37,043 nucleotides of DNA, from NCBI GenBank assembly GCA_947624805.1, contig CANQLW010000010.1:1-37043 (forward strand), written 5' to 3'. The notes under the pieces were generated by a model. It did no database searches. It saw nothing but the letters and a program-made list of their open reading frames with translations, and had not been told where the DNA came from. Shown here piece by piece: positions 1-7,619 of this stretch (position 1 is the stretch's first letter; each line of letters begins with the position of its first letter). The stretch comes from an uncultured Clostridia bacterium. GTDB taxonomy: Bacteria; Bacillota; Clostridia; Christensenellales; Borkfalkiaceae. The position numbers and the translations under genes are program-made.

Positions 1-2696
1 GGATGAGGCATTTCCACGTCCAGATCATCGGCGGCATCTGCCTCTTCCAAGGCCGTATCGCCGAGATGAAGACGGGTGAAGGCAAGACGCTCGTCGCGAC
101 GCTCCCCGCCTATCTCGAGGCGATCAGCGGCAAGGGCGTGCACATCGTCACGGTCAATGACTATCTCGCCCGCCGCGACGCGGAGTGGATGGGCAAGGTC
201 CACCGTTTCATGGGCCTGACGGTCGGCGTCGTGGTCCCCGGGATGAGCGACGACGATAAGCGCGCCGCCTATGCCGCGGATATCACATACGGCACGAACA
301 ACGAGTTCGGGTTCGACTATCTGCGTGACAATCTCAAATCGAGCTTAAAGCTCATGGTGCAGCGGGAACTCAACTTTGCGATCGTCGACGAGGTGGACTC
401 CATTCTCATCGATGAAGCGAGGACGCCGCTTATCATCTCGGGCAGAGGGGACAAGTCCTCGGAGCTCTACGCGCAGGTGGACCGTTTCGTGCAGACGCTT
501 ACGGGCGGGTTCGACGATGAGCTCGAAGATGCCCAGAACGCGGCGCACAGGCGGAAGGATAAGAACGCGGGCGAGCGCAAACTTGCCGAGGCTGAGGCGC
601 TGCAATGGGATTTCGTCATCGAGCGGAAAGACAAACAGGTCGAGCTGACCGAATACGGCGCGGCCAAGGCGGAAAAGTTCTTCGGCATCGAGAACGTTGC
701 AGACATCGAGCACGCCTCGCTCAACCATCACATCCAGCAGGCGCTCAAGGCGCATCATCTGTTTCATCTCAACGAGGAATATATCATTCAGGACGGGGAG
801 ATCATCATCGTCGACGAGTTCACGGGGCGTCTCATGATCGGGCGCCGCTACTCAGACGGTCTGCATCAGGCGATCGAGGCGAAAGAGGGGGTCAAGATCC
901 GTGAGGAGAACAAGACCTATGCGACGATCACCTTCCAGAACTATTTCCGTCTCTACAAAAAGCTCTCGGGCATGACGGGTACTGCCAAGACGGAGGAGGG
1001 GGAGTTCCGCACGATCTATTCCCTCGACGTCATCGAGATCCCGACGAACAAGCCTGTCCGCCGAGAGGATCTGCACGACCGTATTTTCTCGACCGTCGAA
1101 GGCAAGAAGAAAGCGATCGTCCGCGAGATCGCGGAGCGGCACGAGAAGGGCCAGCCCATCCTCGTCGGTACTGTCTCCGTCGAGAAGTCGGAGGAGATCT
1201 CGAGGCTTCTGCGCAGAAACGGCATTCAGCATAACATTCTCAATGCAAAGAACCATGAGCGTGAGGCGGAGATCGTCGCACAGGCGGGGCGGTACGGCGC
1301 GGTGACCATTTCTACCAACATGGCGGGCCGCGGTACCGATATCCTGCTCGGCGGGAATCCCGAATACCTCGCCAAGAAGCGGCTGCGTGAGGAGGGGGTC
1401 GAGCACGACACGATCGAGCTCGCGACGAGCTATGCAGAGCTCGACGAGGAGACCCAGAAGGTCCGTGACCGCTATAACGAGCTCTATAAGCAATACAAAG
1501 AAAAGACCGACGAGGAGAAGCAGAAGGTCATCGAAGCGGGCGGGCTCTGCATCATCGGCACAGAGCGGCACGAGAGCCGCCGTATCGATAACCAGCTCCG
1601 TGGCAGGTCGGGACGTCAGGGCGACATCGGTGCATCCGTCTTCTTCCTCTCCCTCGAGGACGACCTCATGGTCCGTTTCGGCGGCGAGCGGATGAAGCAC
1701 ATCTATGAGATGTCCAAGATGCAGGACGACGAATGCCTCGAGAGCAAGCTCCTCACCCGCCTCATCGAGTATGCACAGAAGCAGATCGAGGGCAGGAACT
1801 TTGCTACGAGAAAGAACGTTCTCCAATACGACGACGTCATGAACACCCAGCGTAAGATCATCTACGCCGAGCGTATGAAGGTCATCCGCGGCGAGGACGT
1901 GCACGAGCAGGTGCTCAAATATATTCCCGATTATGTCGTCAGCGTCGTCCGTTCGGCGGTCAATGCAGACGAGATGCCCGAGAAGTGGAACGAGGAAGAC
2001 CTCAACGTCGCGCTCGAGCGGAAACTTCTCCCCCCCGGGACCAACTTCATCACCCGTGAGAAGCTCGAGAAGTGGGAGTATGATGTCGCCATCGACAAGA
2101 TCTCCAAGAAGACGGCGGAGTGCTACGAGGAGAAGATCGAGCGGATCCGTGAAGAGGCACACATCGATTTCAAGGATGCGGAGAGAAATATCCTGCTCCG
2201 CGTCGTCGACAGCAACTGGATCGACCATATCGACGCGATGGACCAGCTCCGCAAAGGGATCAGGCTCCGCGCTTACGGACAGTCCGACCCCATCATCGCC
2301 TACAAGCAAGAGGGACTTGCGATGTTCGACGAGATGGTCGAACGGATCCAGGAGAGGACGATCGCGATCTTGCTCAAAGCGCAGGTCGAAGTCCGTCAGC
2401 AGCCCGTTCAGCGCGTGATGCCGACGGCACCCCAACAGGCCCCGCAGGAGCCCGCAGAGCAGGAGGCTTCCGAGGAGCAGACGCCCGCGCCCGCGGGACA
2501 GGCGCCCGCGCAGCCGCAAAGGCAGATGGGGATGCCCGCCGTGCCCGCGGCGGTCGACGTGGATTCGCTCAGGACGAGCGGATCGGAGCGCTTCAACCCC
2601 GCGACGATGAAGAAGGCGAAAAAACCGGGCCCCAACGACCCTTGCCCCTGCGGCAGCGGACTCAAATACAAGAAGTGCCACGGCAAACCGTTTTAA
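1..2696 (+). CDS. secA: Protein translocase subunit SecA, 5'-truncated by window edge
   Basis: SecA is the ATPase motor that drives unfolded preproteins through the SecYEG channel at the cytoplasmic membrane. The reading frame is open at the left edge, and about 75-80 N-terminal residues are missing compared with full-length SecA. The visible part begins in nucleotide-binding domain 1. Walker A GEGKT is encoded at 75-89 and the Walker B/DEAD-like DEVD at 387-398. The preprotein cross-linking domain follows, then domain 2 with the RGTDI and GRSGRQGD motifs, then the helical scaffold and wing. The C-terminus has a proline/glutamine-rich linker and the SEC-C zinc motif CPCGSG...KKCH (cysteine codons at 2643, 2649 and 2676), which in this family binds zinc and contacts SecB or ribosomes. 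It is followed by prfB on the same strand, an arrangement common in Bacillota. The family identity is not in doubt; the start lies outside the window. Confidence 0.98.
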   Translation, partial: MRHFHVQIIGGICLFQGRIAEMKTGEGKTLVATLPAYLEAISGKGVHIVTVNDYLARRDAEWMGKVHRFMGLTVGVVVPGMSDDDKRAAYAADITYGTNNEFGFDYLRDNLKSSLKLMVQRELNFAIVDEVDSILIDEARTPLIISGRGDKSSELYAQVDRFVQTLTGGFDDELEDAQNAAHRRKDKNAGERKLAEAEALQWDFVIERKDKQVELTEYGAAKAEKFFGIENVADIEHASLNHHIQQALKAHHLFHLNEEYIIQDGEIIIVDEFTGRLMIGRRYSDGLHQAIEAKEGVKIREENKTYATITFQNYFRLYKKLSGMTGTAKTEEGEFRTIYSLDVIEIPTNKPVRREDLHDRIFSTVEGKKKAIVREIAERHEKGQPILVGTVSVEKSEEISRLLRRNGIQHNILNAKNHEREAEIVAQAGRYGAVTISTNMAGRGTDILLGGNPEYLAKKRLREEGVEHDTIELATSYAELDEETQKVRDRYNELYKQYKEKTDEEKQKVIEAGGLCIIGTERHESRRIDNQLRGRSGRQGDIGASVFFLSLEDDLMVRFGGERMKHIYEMSKMQDDECLESKLLTRLIEYAQKQIEGRNFATRKNVLQYDDVMNTQRKIIYAERMKVIRGEDVHEQVLKYIPDYVVSVVRSAVNADEMPEKWNEEDLNVALERKLLPPGTNFITREKLEKWEYDVAIDKISKKTAECYEEKIERIREEAHIDFKDAERNILLRVVDSNWIDHIDAMDQLRKGIRLRAYGQSDPIIAYKQEGLAMFDEMVERIQERTIAILLKAQVEVRQQPVQRVMPTAPQQAPQEPAEQEASEEQTPAPAGQAPAQPQRQMGMPAVPAAVDVDSLRTSGSERFNPATMKKAKKPGPNDPCPCGSGLKYKKCHGKPF

Positions 2697-2789
2697 TGGG
2701 GAGCTTCGGCGCCTTAAGTGGATGCCGAGAAACTTGCCCATCCCTCAAGGGGCGCCAAGGGACAAATCACCAAACCAATCAAGGAATTT
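2697..2789. repeat. secA-prfB spacer with a fragment of a REP-like repeat
   Basis: This 93-nt spacer contains GGGGCGCCAAGGG near 2749-2761. The same core occurs in the dispersed repeats at 12152-12205 (opposite strand) and 20937-20993. The spacer is short for an independent promoter and none was recognised, so prfB is probably cotranscribed with secA. The start of prfB is set by an AAGGA sequence at 2781-2785. Confidence 0.45.
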
Positions 2790-3887
2790 ATGTTCAAAGC
2801 AGACGATTACAGATTAAAGATCAAAGGGCTCGAGGAGATGCTCGCCGAGGCGAAGTATGCCCTCGACATCGACAACCGCTACGAGCAGCTCAAAACATTG
2901 CGGCAAGAACAGGAAGACCCCGCCGTCTGGCAGGATTTGGAGCGTTCCGCCGCGATCGGGCGTCAGATCGCTTCCATCGAGAACAAGATCGCGTCCTATG
3001 AGAAGGGCCGTAAAGCCGTTGACGACGCAAACGAGATCATCGACCTCATCGAGGAGACGGAAGAGGAGGAACTCATCCCCGAACTCGACAAGATGATCGC
3101 CGCCGCCGAAGCCGATATCGAGGAGATGCGCGTCAAGGCGCTCCTCCGCGGCAAGTACGACAGCTCCAACGCCCTCCTCTCCATCCATGCGGGCGCGGGG
3201 GGCACGGAGGCGTGCGACTGGGTCTCCATGCTCTACCGTATGTATTGCCGCTATGCCGAAATGCAGGGCTTCAAATGGACGGAGATCGACCGTCTCCCCG
3301 GTGATACTGCCGGGCTGAAATCGGTGGATTTCCGTATCGAGGGGGAGAATGCGTACGGCTATCTCAAGGCAGAGATCGGCGTGCACAGGCTCGTCCGTAT
3401 TTCCCCGTTCGACGCAAACAAGCGCCGCCAGACCTCCTTTGCCTCCCTCGAGGTCATGCCCGAGGTCGATGACGACGACGAGATCGAGATCAAGGACGAG
3501 GATATCCGTATCGACGTTTACAGGAGCTCGGGCGCGGGCGGGCAGAAGGTCAATAAGACAGAGACTGCCATCCGTATCACCCACTTCCCGACGGGCATCG
3601 TCGTCACTTGCCAGAACGAGAGGAGCCAGCTCCAGAATAAGGAGATGGCGTTCAAATATCTGCGTTCCCGTCTTCTCGAAAAGCAGATCGAGGAGCGTAT
3701 GGCGCAGGAGGCCGCCCTCAAGGGCGAGACGAAGAAGATCGAGTGGGGCTCGCAGATCCGTTCCTATGTATTCTGCCCCTATACCCTCGTCAAGGACCAC
3801 CGTACGGGGTACGAGGTCGGCGACGTGCAGTCCGTCATGGACGGCAATATTCAGGGCTTCATCATCGACTATCTGAAAAAGACCTGA
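2790..3887 (+). CDS. prfB: Peptide chain release factor 2 (RF2), no programmed frameshift
   Basis: RF2 recognises UGA and UAA stop codons and triggers peptidyl-tRNA hydrolysis on the ribosome. The 365-aa product has the usual family length. The RF2-specific stop-recognition tripeptide SPF is at residues 205-207 (RF1 has PxT here). The catalytic GGQ loop is at 250-252, in the context SGAGGQKVNKT. The N-terminal part is the charged helical domain. The ATG at 2790 is chosen because AAGGA lies four nucleotides upstream and because the N-terminus then aligns with other RF2 proteins; an in-frame GTG at 2718 would add 24 non-homologous residues encoded by repeat-like DNA. Most bacterial prfB genes carry an in-frame UGA near codon 25 that needs +1 frameshifting. 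Here the corresponding stretch (YALDIDNR) reads straight through, so this copy lacks that autoregulation. tsaD follows after 8 nt. Confidence 0.97.
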   Translation: MFKADDYRLKIKGLEEMLAEAKYALDIDNRYEQLKTLRQEQEDPAVWQDLERSAAIGRQIASIENKIASYEKGRKAVDDANEIIDLIEETEEEELIPELDKMIAAAEADIEEMRVKALLRGKYDSSNALLSIHAGAGGTEACDWVSMLYRMYCRYAEMQGFKWTEIDRLPGDTAGLKSVDFRIEGENAYGYLKAEIGVHRLVRISPFDANKRRQTSFASLEVMPEVDDDDEIEIKDEDIRIDVYRSSGAGGQKVNKTETAIRITHFPTGIVVTCQNERSQLQNKEMAFKYLRSRLLEKQIEERMAQEAALKGETKKIEWGSQIRSYVFCPYTLVKDHRTGYEVGDVQSVMDGNIQGFIIDYLKKT

Positions 3888-3895
3888 TCTTACCC

Positions 3896-4903
3896 ATGAA
3901 ACAACCTGTCATTCTCGGAATCGAATCCTCTTGTGATGAGACGGCGGCGGCGGTCATCCGCGGCCGCACTTTACTCTCCGACGAGATCATCTCCTCCGCC
4001 TCCGTGCAGGCGAAGTTTGGCGGCGTTGTGCCCGAGATCGCCTCCCGTGCCCACAGCGACGCCGTGGACGAGGTCGTGCTCCGTGCACTCCGTGCCGCAA
4101 ACGTCAAAAAAGAGGAACTGGACGCCGTCGCCGTGACCTATGGCGCGGGGCTCTTGGGGGCGCTCCTCGTCGGGCTCTCCTTCGCCAAGGGGCTTGCATA
4201 CGGGCTCGGGATCCCTCTTGTCGGGGTCAATCATATCCGCGGACACCTTGCGGCGAGCTATCTCGAGGACGAGACCCTCACCCCGCCCTTTATGACGCTT
4301 CTTGCGAGCGGCGGGCATACGGCCATTCTCCATACAAAGACCAAGACGGAGTTCGAAGTTCTCGGCGGCACCCTCGACGACGCCGCGGGGGAGGCATTCG
4401 ATAAAGTCGCCCGTGTCTTGGGACTTCCCTATCCCGGGGGTCCCCATGTCGAGGCGCTTGCACGGGAGGGGAGGAACGTCGTTCCCATGCCGAAGATGCT
4501 CAAGGGCATGGGCGGCTTCGATTTCTCTTACAGCGGGCTCAAGACGCACATCATCAACTATGTCCATACCAAGGAGCAGAGAGGGGAGGCATGGTCGAAG
4601 GCGGACGTTGCCGCATCCTTCCAGTCCGCCGCGCTCGACATCCTCGCCGATAAGACGGTAGAGGCGGCGCTCGGGCGGAACGTGAAGACGGTGACGGCGG
4701 GCGGCGGGGTCATCGCGAACGGGTACCTGCGGGAACGCTTACAGGAACAGTGCACCCGCCACGGCCTGAAACTCGTCCTTCCCGCCAAAAAACATTGCAC
4801 AGACAACGCAGCCATGATCGCTGCCGAGGGGCTCATCCGATACGAGGCGGGAGACTTCTCCCCGCTCTCCCTCAACGCCGCGGCGAGCATCCCGCTCCGA
4901 TAA
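3896..4903 (+). CDS. tsaD: tRNA threonylcarbamoyladenosine transferase subunit TsaD
   Basis: TsaD works with TsaB and TsaE to move the threonylcarbamoyl group from threonylcarbamoyl-AMP onto A37 of ANN-decoding tRNAs in the cytoplasm. The 335-aa product has the normal length for the family (Kae1/Gcp/ASKHA fold). It opens with the typical VILGIESSCDETAAAVI. It has the metal-binding HxxxH as HIRGH at residues 113-117, followed by the LASGGHT and DFSYSGLK segments. The ATG at 3896 is chosen over a longer frame from 3743, because that extension overlaps the end of prfB in another frame and because family members start this way. With 8 nt between prfB and this gene, the two are almost certainly cotranscribed. 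The transcript ends at the hairpin at 4917-4947. Confidence 0.97.
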   Translation: MKQPVILGIESSCDETAAAVIRGRTLLSDEIISSASVQAKFGGVVPEIASRAHSDAVDEVVLRALRAANVKKEELDAVAVTYGAGLLGALLVGLSFAKGLAYGLGIPLVGVNHIRGHLAASYLEDETLTPPFMTLLASGGHTAILHTKTKTEFEVLGGTLDDAAGEAFDKVARVLGLPYPGGPHVEALAREGRNVVPMPKMLKGMGGFDFSYSGLKTHIINYVHTKEQRGEAWSKADVAASFQSAALDILADKTVEAALGRNVKTVTAGGGVIANGYLRERLQEQCTRHGLKLVLPAKKHCTDNAAMIAAEGLIRYEAGDFSPLSLNAAASIPLR

Positions 4904-4904
4904 A

Positions 4905-4942
4905 GTATCAATCTCACCCGATTGCAGAAACTGCGGTCGGGT
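4905..4942 (+). repeat. 38-bp direct repeat, copy 1 (terminator-bearing)
   Basis: This is the first of two 38-bp copies that differ at one position. The second is at 5678-5715. The toxin-antitoxin pair lies exactly between them. The repeat contains the whole hairpin of the tsaD terminator. Confidence 0.9.
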
Positions 4943-4947
4943 TTTTT
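4917..4947 (+). terminator. Rho-independent terminator after tsaD
   Basis: An 11-bp stem (4917-4927 with 4931-4941, two G-T pairs) closes an AAA loop and is followed by six T. It ends the secA-prfB-tsaD transcription unit. Confidence 0.92.
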
Positions 4948-4986
4948 GCCAAAAAGACATTTTCGGCGGAAATTGCATAAAATATC

Positions 4987-5015
4987 TTGACAGAGTAGAC
5001 AAATTATAGTATAAT
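4987..5015 (+). promoter_or_regulatory. Consensus sigma-A promoter of the toxin-antitoxin operon
   Basis: TTGACA (4987-4992) and TATAAT (5010-5015) are both perfect and are separated by 17 nt. Transcription should begin near 5022. That rules out the ATG at 5016 as the antitoxin start and supports the one at 5040. Confidence 0.9.
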
Positions 5016-5039
5016 ATGACTACGAAAAGGAGAGAAGAT

Positions 5040-5327
5040 ATGGCGATCGGAATTTCTATCAGGCCGTCAAAGGACCTTCGCACCAATTATGGGCAGATCT
5101 CCGCGCTGACGCGGCAGACACCCGTTGCGATCACCGTCAACGGGCGGGAGGACACCGTCCTCATGAGCCATGAGGACTATGTTGCACAGCAGGCAGCCCT
5201 TGAGGAGATGAAGGAGCGGCTCGAGCTGTATGCACATTTTGCACAGGCGGAGGATGACGTACGGCTCGGCAGGGTCAAGCCGCTCGACGACGCGTTCGGC
5301 GAGATCATAAAGGCGATTTCGGAGTGA
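5040..5327 (+). CDS. Antitoxin of a type II toxin-antitoxin pair, Phd/YefM-like
   Basis: This small protein (95 aa) is predicted to bind and neutralise the toxin encoded just downstream and to repress the shared promoter. It has the Phd/YefM layout: an N-terminal DNA-binding part (about residues 1-60, with PSKDLRTNYGQISALTRQ and then PVAITVNGREDTVLMSHEDY) and a charged helical C-terminus that would wrap the toxin. The ATG at 5040 is preceded by AAAGGAGAG. An in-frame ATG at 5016 lies upstream of the predicted transcription start and is discarded. The stop codon is 3 nt before the toxin start, so translation is probably coupled. The promoter is unusually strong, as expected for a unit normally held down by autorepression. 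The assignment rests on motif pattern and gene order, not on a database search. Confidence 0.88.
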   Translation: MAIGISIRPSKDLRTNYGQISALTRQTPVAITVNGREDTVLMSHEDYVAQQAALEEMKERLELYAHFAQAEDDVRLGRVKPLDDAFGEIIKAISE

Positions 5328-5330
5328 GCC

Positions 5331-5654
5331 ATGCGTTATCATGTCCTCATGACCGAAACGGCGATCGCCGATTTCAAGAAGATCGCCCTGAATCTCCTCG
5401 ACGTCTCCAAGGACGCCGCGACCGCCGTCAGGTTTGTCAGGGAGCTGCAAGAGGAAGTGGAGCGCCTTGCCGATTTTCCGCAATCGGGGGCGCTTCCGAA
5501 TGACAGGAATCTCGTCTGTCAGGGGTACCGCTTCCTCGAACATAAAGAATATCTGATTTTCTATACATATGAGAACGGCGCCGACACTGTCTATGTCAAG
5601 GCTACCTTTCACGCAAAGCTCGATTATAAACGGGTCCTGCGGACGATCAAATAA
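5331..5654 (+). CDS. Toxin of a type II toxin-antitoxin pair, RelE/ParE superfamily
   Basis: This 107-aa basic protein has the RelE/ParE fold signature. It has an N-terminal strand and two helices (TETAIADFKKIALNLLD...AVRFVRELQEEVERLADFPQSG), then the sheet region with YRFLEHKEYLIFYTYE and VYVKATFHAKLDYKRVL. RelE members cleave mRNA in the ribosomal A site and ParE members poison gyrase. The sequence alone does not decide between these activities. The start at 5331 has GGAG at 5321-5324, inside the end of the antitoxin gene. The pair lies between duplicated terminator repeats, which points to acquisition as a unit between tsaD and spoVAD. Confidence 0.9.
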   Translation: MRYHVLMTETAIADFKKIALNLLDVSKDAATAVRFVRELQEEVERLADFPQSGALPNDRNLVCQGYRFLEHKEYLIFYTYENGADTVYVKATFHAKLDYKRVLRTIK

Positions 5655-5677
5655 ACGGGAGCCGAGCGGCTCTCCCC

Positions 5678-5715
5678 GTATAAATCTCACCCGATTGCAG
5701 AAACTGCGGTCGGGT
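5678..5715 (+). repeat. 38-bp direct repeat, copy 2 (hairpin directly upstream of spoVAD)
   Basis: This is the second copy of the repeat at 4905-4942. Its hairpin (5690-5700 with 5704-5714) is followed by TATTTTT instead of six T. It probably terminates toxin transcription, although less efficiently. It ends six nucleotides before the spoVAD start codon, where a Shine-Dalgarno sequence would be expected. Confidence 0.9.
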
Positions 5716-5721
5716 ATTTTT

Positions 5722-6714
5722 ATGGGGAATCAGACGATCTATTTCAAAAACCGGCCGAGGATCATCGCGACGAGCACGATCGCGGGGCCCAAGGAGTGTG
5801 AGGGGGTCATCGGGCGGTATGTCGAGACGGCACTCTCCGATGATATGTACGGCGAGAGTACCTATGAAAAGGCGGAGTGCAAAATGCTCTCCAAAGTTAT
5901 CGACGGCGCGATCACGAACGCGGGGCTCAGGCGGGAGGAGGTGGATATGATCGTCTCGGGCGACCTGCTCAACCAGATCATCTCGGCGAGCTTTGCGGCG
6001 CGGGATTTCTCCATTCCCTTTTTGGGGGTGTACGGCGCTTGCTCCACGATGGCGGAATCGATTGCCGTGGCGGCGGCGTTTGTCAACGGCGGACTGTGCA
6101 AGAGGGTCGTCGCGGCGACGGGGAGCCATTTTGCCTCGGCAGAACGCCAGTACCGCTATCCCTTGGAACTCGGCTGTACCCGCCCGCCGCAATCCCAGTG
6201 GACGGTGACGGGCGCAGGCGGCGCACTCATCGCCGATGAGGGGAAGGGCGTCAAGATCACGGCGGCGACGCTCGGCAAGGTCGTCGATTTCGGCATCACG
6301 GACGTCAATAATATGGGCGCAGCGATGGCTCCCGCGGCCTCTGATTCAATTTTGGCGCACTTTCGGGGCACGAAGGAGGACGTCGAGGACTATGATCTCA
6401 TCGTCACGGGAGATTTGGGGGCGCTCGGGAGCAGGATCCTCAAGGACCTTACATGGGAGAAGGGGCTCGACATCTCCAAGATCCATGTGGATTGCGGGGA
6501 GATCATCTATAACGTCATCGAGGATGAATATCAGGGCGGGAGCGGGGCGGGCTGCTCGGCGGTCGTGCTGAATTCCTATCTGTACAGCAAACTGATGTCG
6601 GGGAGTCTCAAAAAGATCTTATTTGTTGCGACGGGTGCGTTGCTTTCGACGGTCTCCTCGGGACAGGGCGAATCCATCCCCTGCATCGCCCACGCCGTCG
6701 TTTTGGAACGATAG
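5722..6714 (+). CDS. spoVAD: Stage V sporulation protein AD (thiolase-fold)
   Basis: SpoVAD binds dipicolinic acid and works with SpoVAC and SpoVAE in moving it across the inner forespore membrane during sporulation and germination. The 330-aa product follows the family throughout: GPKECEGVIG near the N-terminus, VSGDLLNQIISASFAARD, GACSTMAES with Cys107 at the thiolase-like site, ATGSHFASAERQYRYPLE, the NMGAAMAPAA segment, and SIPCIAHAVVLER at the C-terminus. The ATG at 5722 aligns with known SpoVAD starts, but no good Shine-Dalgarno precedes it because the terminator repeat ends six nucleotides upstream. spoVAC, normally the upstream neighbour, is not present; a toxin-antitoxin pair is there instead. 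No sigma-G promoter was recognised. How the gene is expressed is therefore unclear. Confidence 0.96.
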   Translation: MGNQTIYFKNRPRIIATSTIAGPKECEGVIGRYVETALSDDMYGESTYEKAECKMLSKVIDGAITNAGLRREEVDMIVSGDLLNQIISASFAARDFSIPFLGVYGACSTMAESIAVAAAFVNGGLCKRVVAATGSHFASAERQYRYPLELGCTRPPQSQWTVTGAGGALIADEGKGVKITAATLGKVVDFGITDVNNMGAAMAPAASDSILAHFRGTKEDVEDYDLIVTGDLGALGSRILKDLTWEKGLDISKIHVDCGEIIYNVIEDEYQGGSGAGCSAVVLNSYLYSKLMSGSLKKILFVATGALLSTVSSGQGESIPCIAHAVVLER

Positions 6715-6781
6715 GGCGGGGCATATTCAGAACACGTTGCCCACCCCCCTGCCGCCGCAACGGGGTAGGGGTGGGGACTTG

Positions 6782-6819
6782 CCCTCCCCCTTTTTAAGGG
6801 GGAGGGGTAGGGGAGGGGG
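6782..6819 (+). other. Hairpin merging into a G-quadruplex motif
   Basis: An 11-bp stem (6782-6792 with 6796-6806, TTT loop) overlaps four G-runs: GGGGG, GGGG, GGGG and GGGGG at 6798-6802, 6804-6807, 6810-6813 and 6815-6819. The loops are one, two and one nucleotides. Runs this long with loops this short are predicted to fold into a very stable quadruplex in single-stranded DNA or RNA. It lies in the spoVAD-spoVAE spacer. Confidence 0.75.
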
Positions 6820-6969
6820 TTCGTTTCAATTAACGGCGCGTGGCAGGGTTGCCCTGCCTAAGCGCTTTGGGCGGCAGGGACCGCCGCAAAGCCCGTCGGC
6901 GAGGCCACGCCTCCTGTCGCGGCGCCGCTCACAGTGCACTGCACTGTTGAGCGAGAACTGCGCCGCTCC

Positions 6970-7152
6970 ACCCCATTTGCCGAACCCCTTCGGCTTAATG
7001 TCTTCTCGAGCGAATGAGAGGATGACCCAAGAGGACGCAAACGCAACTTTCCTCGAACGTATTTATTTGCGTGGCCCCGCGAGATTCTTCGACAAGCTCA
7101 GAATGACGCGCTAACGCGCGTCCGCGGGGCGGAGCAAAGAAATCGTTCGAAA
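6970..7152 (-). repeat. Dispersed non-coding repeat, copy A
   Basis: Read on the minus strand, this segment shares four blocks in the same order with 36655-36879. The blocks are a 30-bp one (7123-7152), a short GTCATTCTGAG block (about 7100-7110), a block of about 40 bp (7051-7092) and a 33-bp one (6970-7002). The spacers between blocks are unrelated. The rest of the spacer from 6715 is G/C-rich repeat-like DNA with no credible gene. Confidence 0.85.
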
Positions 7153-7167
7153 TAATTCCCCCTACAT

Positions 7168-7545
7168 ATGGAATATCTCCAGATCCTGTTTATGTTCCTC
7201 AAAGCGTTTGCGGTGGGGGGACTCATTTGCGCAATCGCACAGGTCGTCATCAATTTCACCGATCTTACGGCGGGGAAGATCCTCGTCATCTTCATGCTCG
7301 CGGGCGTCGCCCTCACCGCACTCGGGCTCTATCAGCCCCTCGTCGATTTCGCAGGCGCAGGGGCGACCGTTCCCATCTCAGGCTTTGGCTATCTTCTCGC
7401 CAACGGCGCCATGCGCGGGGCGGAAGAGGGCCTTTTCAAAGCCCTTACAGGCTCCCTCGCCGCAGCCAGCGCGGGCGTCTCCGCCGCCGTCGTCTTCTCC
7501 TTCCTCATGGCCCTCCTCTTCAAATCCCATACAAAATACAATTGA
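7168..7545 (+). CDS. spoVAE: Stage V sporulation protein AE (SpoVAEb type)
   Basis: This is a small integral membrane protein (125 aa) of the SpoVA dipicolinic-acid channel complex in the spore inner membrane. It matches SpoVAEb. The first membrane segment runs from about residue 7 to 28 (FLKAFAVGGLICAIAQVVI) and the second from about 36 to 58. Next come the conserved FAGAGATVPISGFGYLLANG loop and a C-terminal hydrophobic stretch of about 23 residues (SLAAASAGVSAAVVFSFLMA). The ATG at 7168 gives the usual length; a second ATG at 7192 would also fit the family start. Neither has a visible Shine-Dalgarno, and the dispersed repeat ends only 15 nt upstream. It is separated from spoVAD by 453 nt instead of the few bases usual in spoVA operons. 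Confidence 0.93.
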   Translation: MEYLQILFMFLKAFAVGGLICAIAQVVINFTDLTAGKILVIFMLAGVALTALGLYQPLVDFAGAGATVPISGFGYLLANGAMRGAEEGLFKALTGSLAAASAGVSAAVVFSFLMALLFKSHTKYN

Positions 7546-7619
7546 CCCCCGCCCGCGTGAACAAATATTACATTTTTTAGTTCACGAATAACATTTTCAG
7601 TTAAATAATAGACCAAATC

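Noticed and set aside
852-2741. Long minus-strand open frame opposite secA
   Set aside because: It lies entirely against a confirmed secA frame and has no family resemblance; GC-rich codon use on one strand makes such shadows common.
2718-2789. Upstream GTG start for prfB
   Set aside because: It would add residues encoded by repeat-like DNA with no homology; the ATG at 2790 has AAGGA and the family length.
5016-5039. ATG at 5016 as antitoxin start
   Set aside because: It lies upstream of the transcription start predicted from the perfect promoter at 4987-5015.
6623-7114. 163-codon frame overlapping the end of spoVAD
   Set aside because: It is composed of G/C-rich repeat DNA, Pro/Arg-rich in translation, and has no ribosome site.
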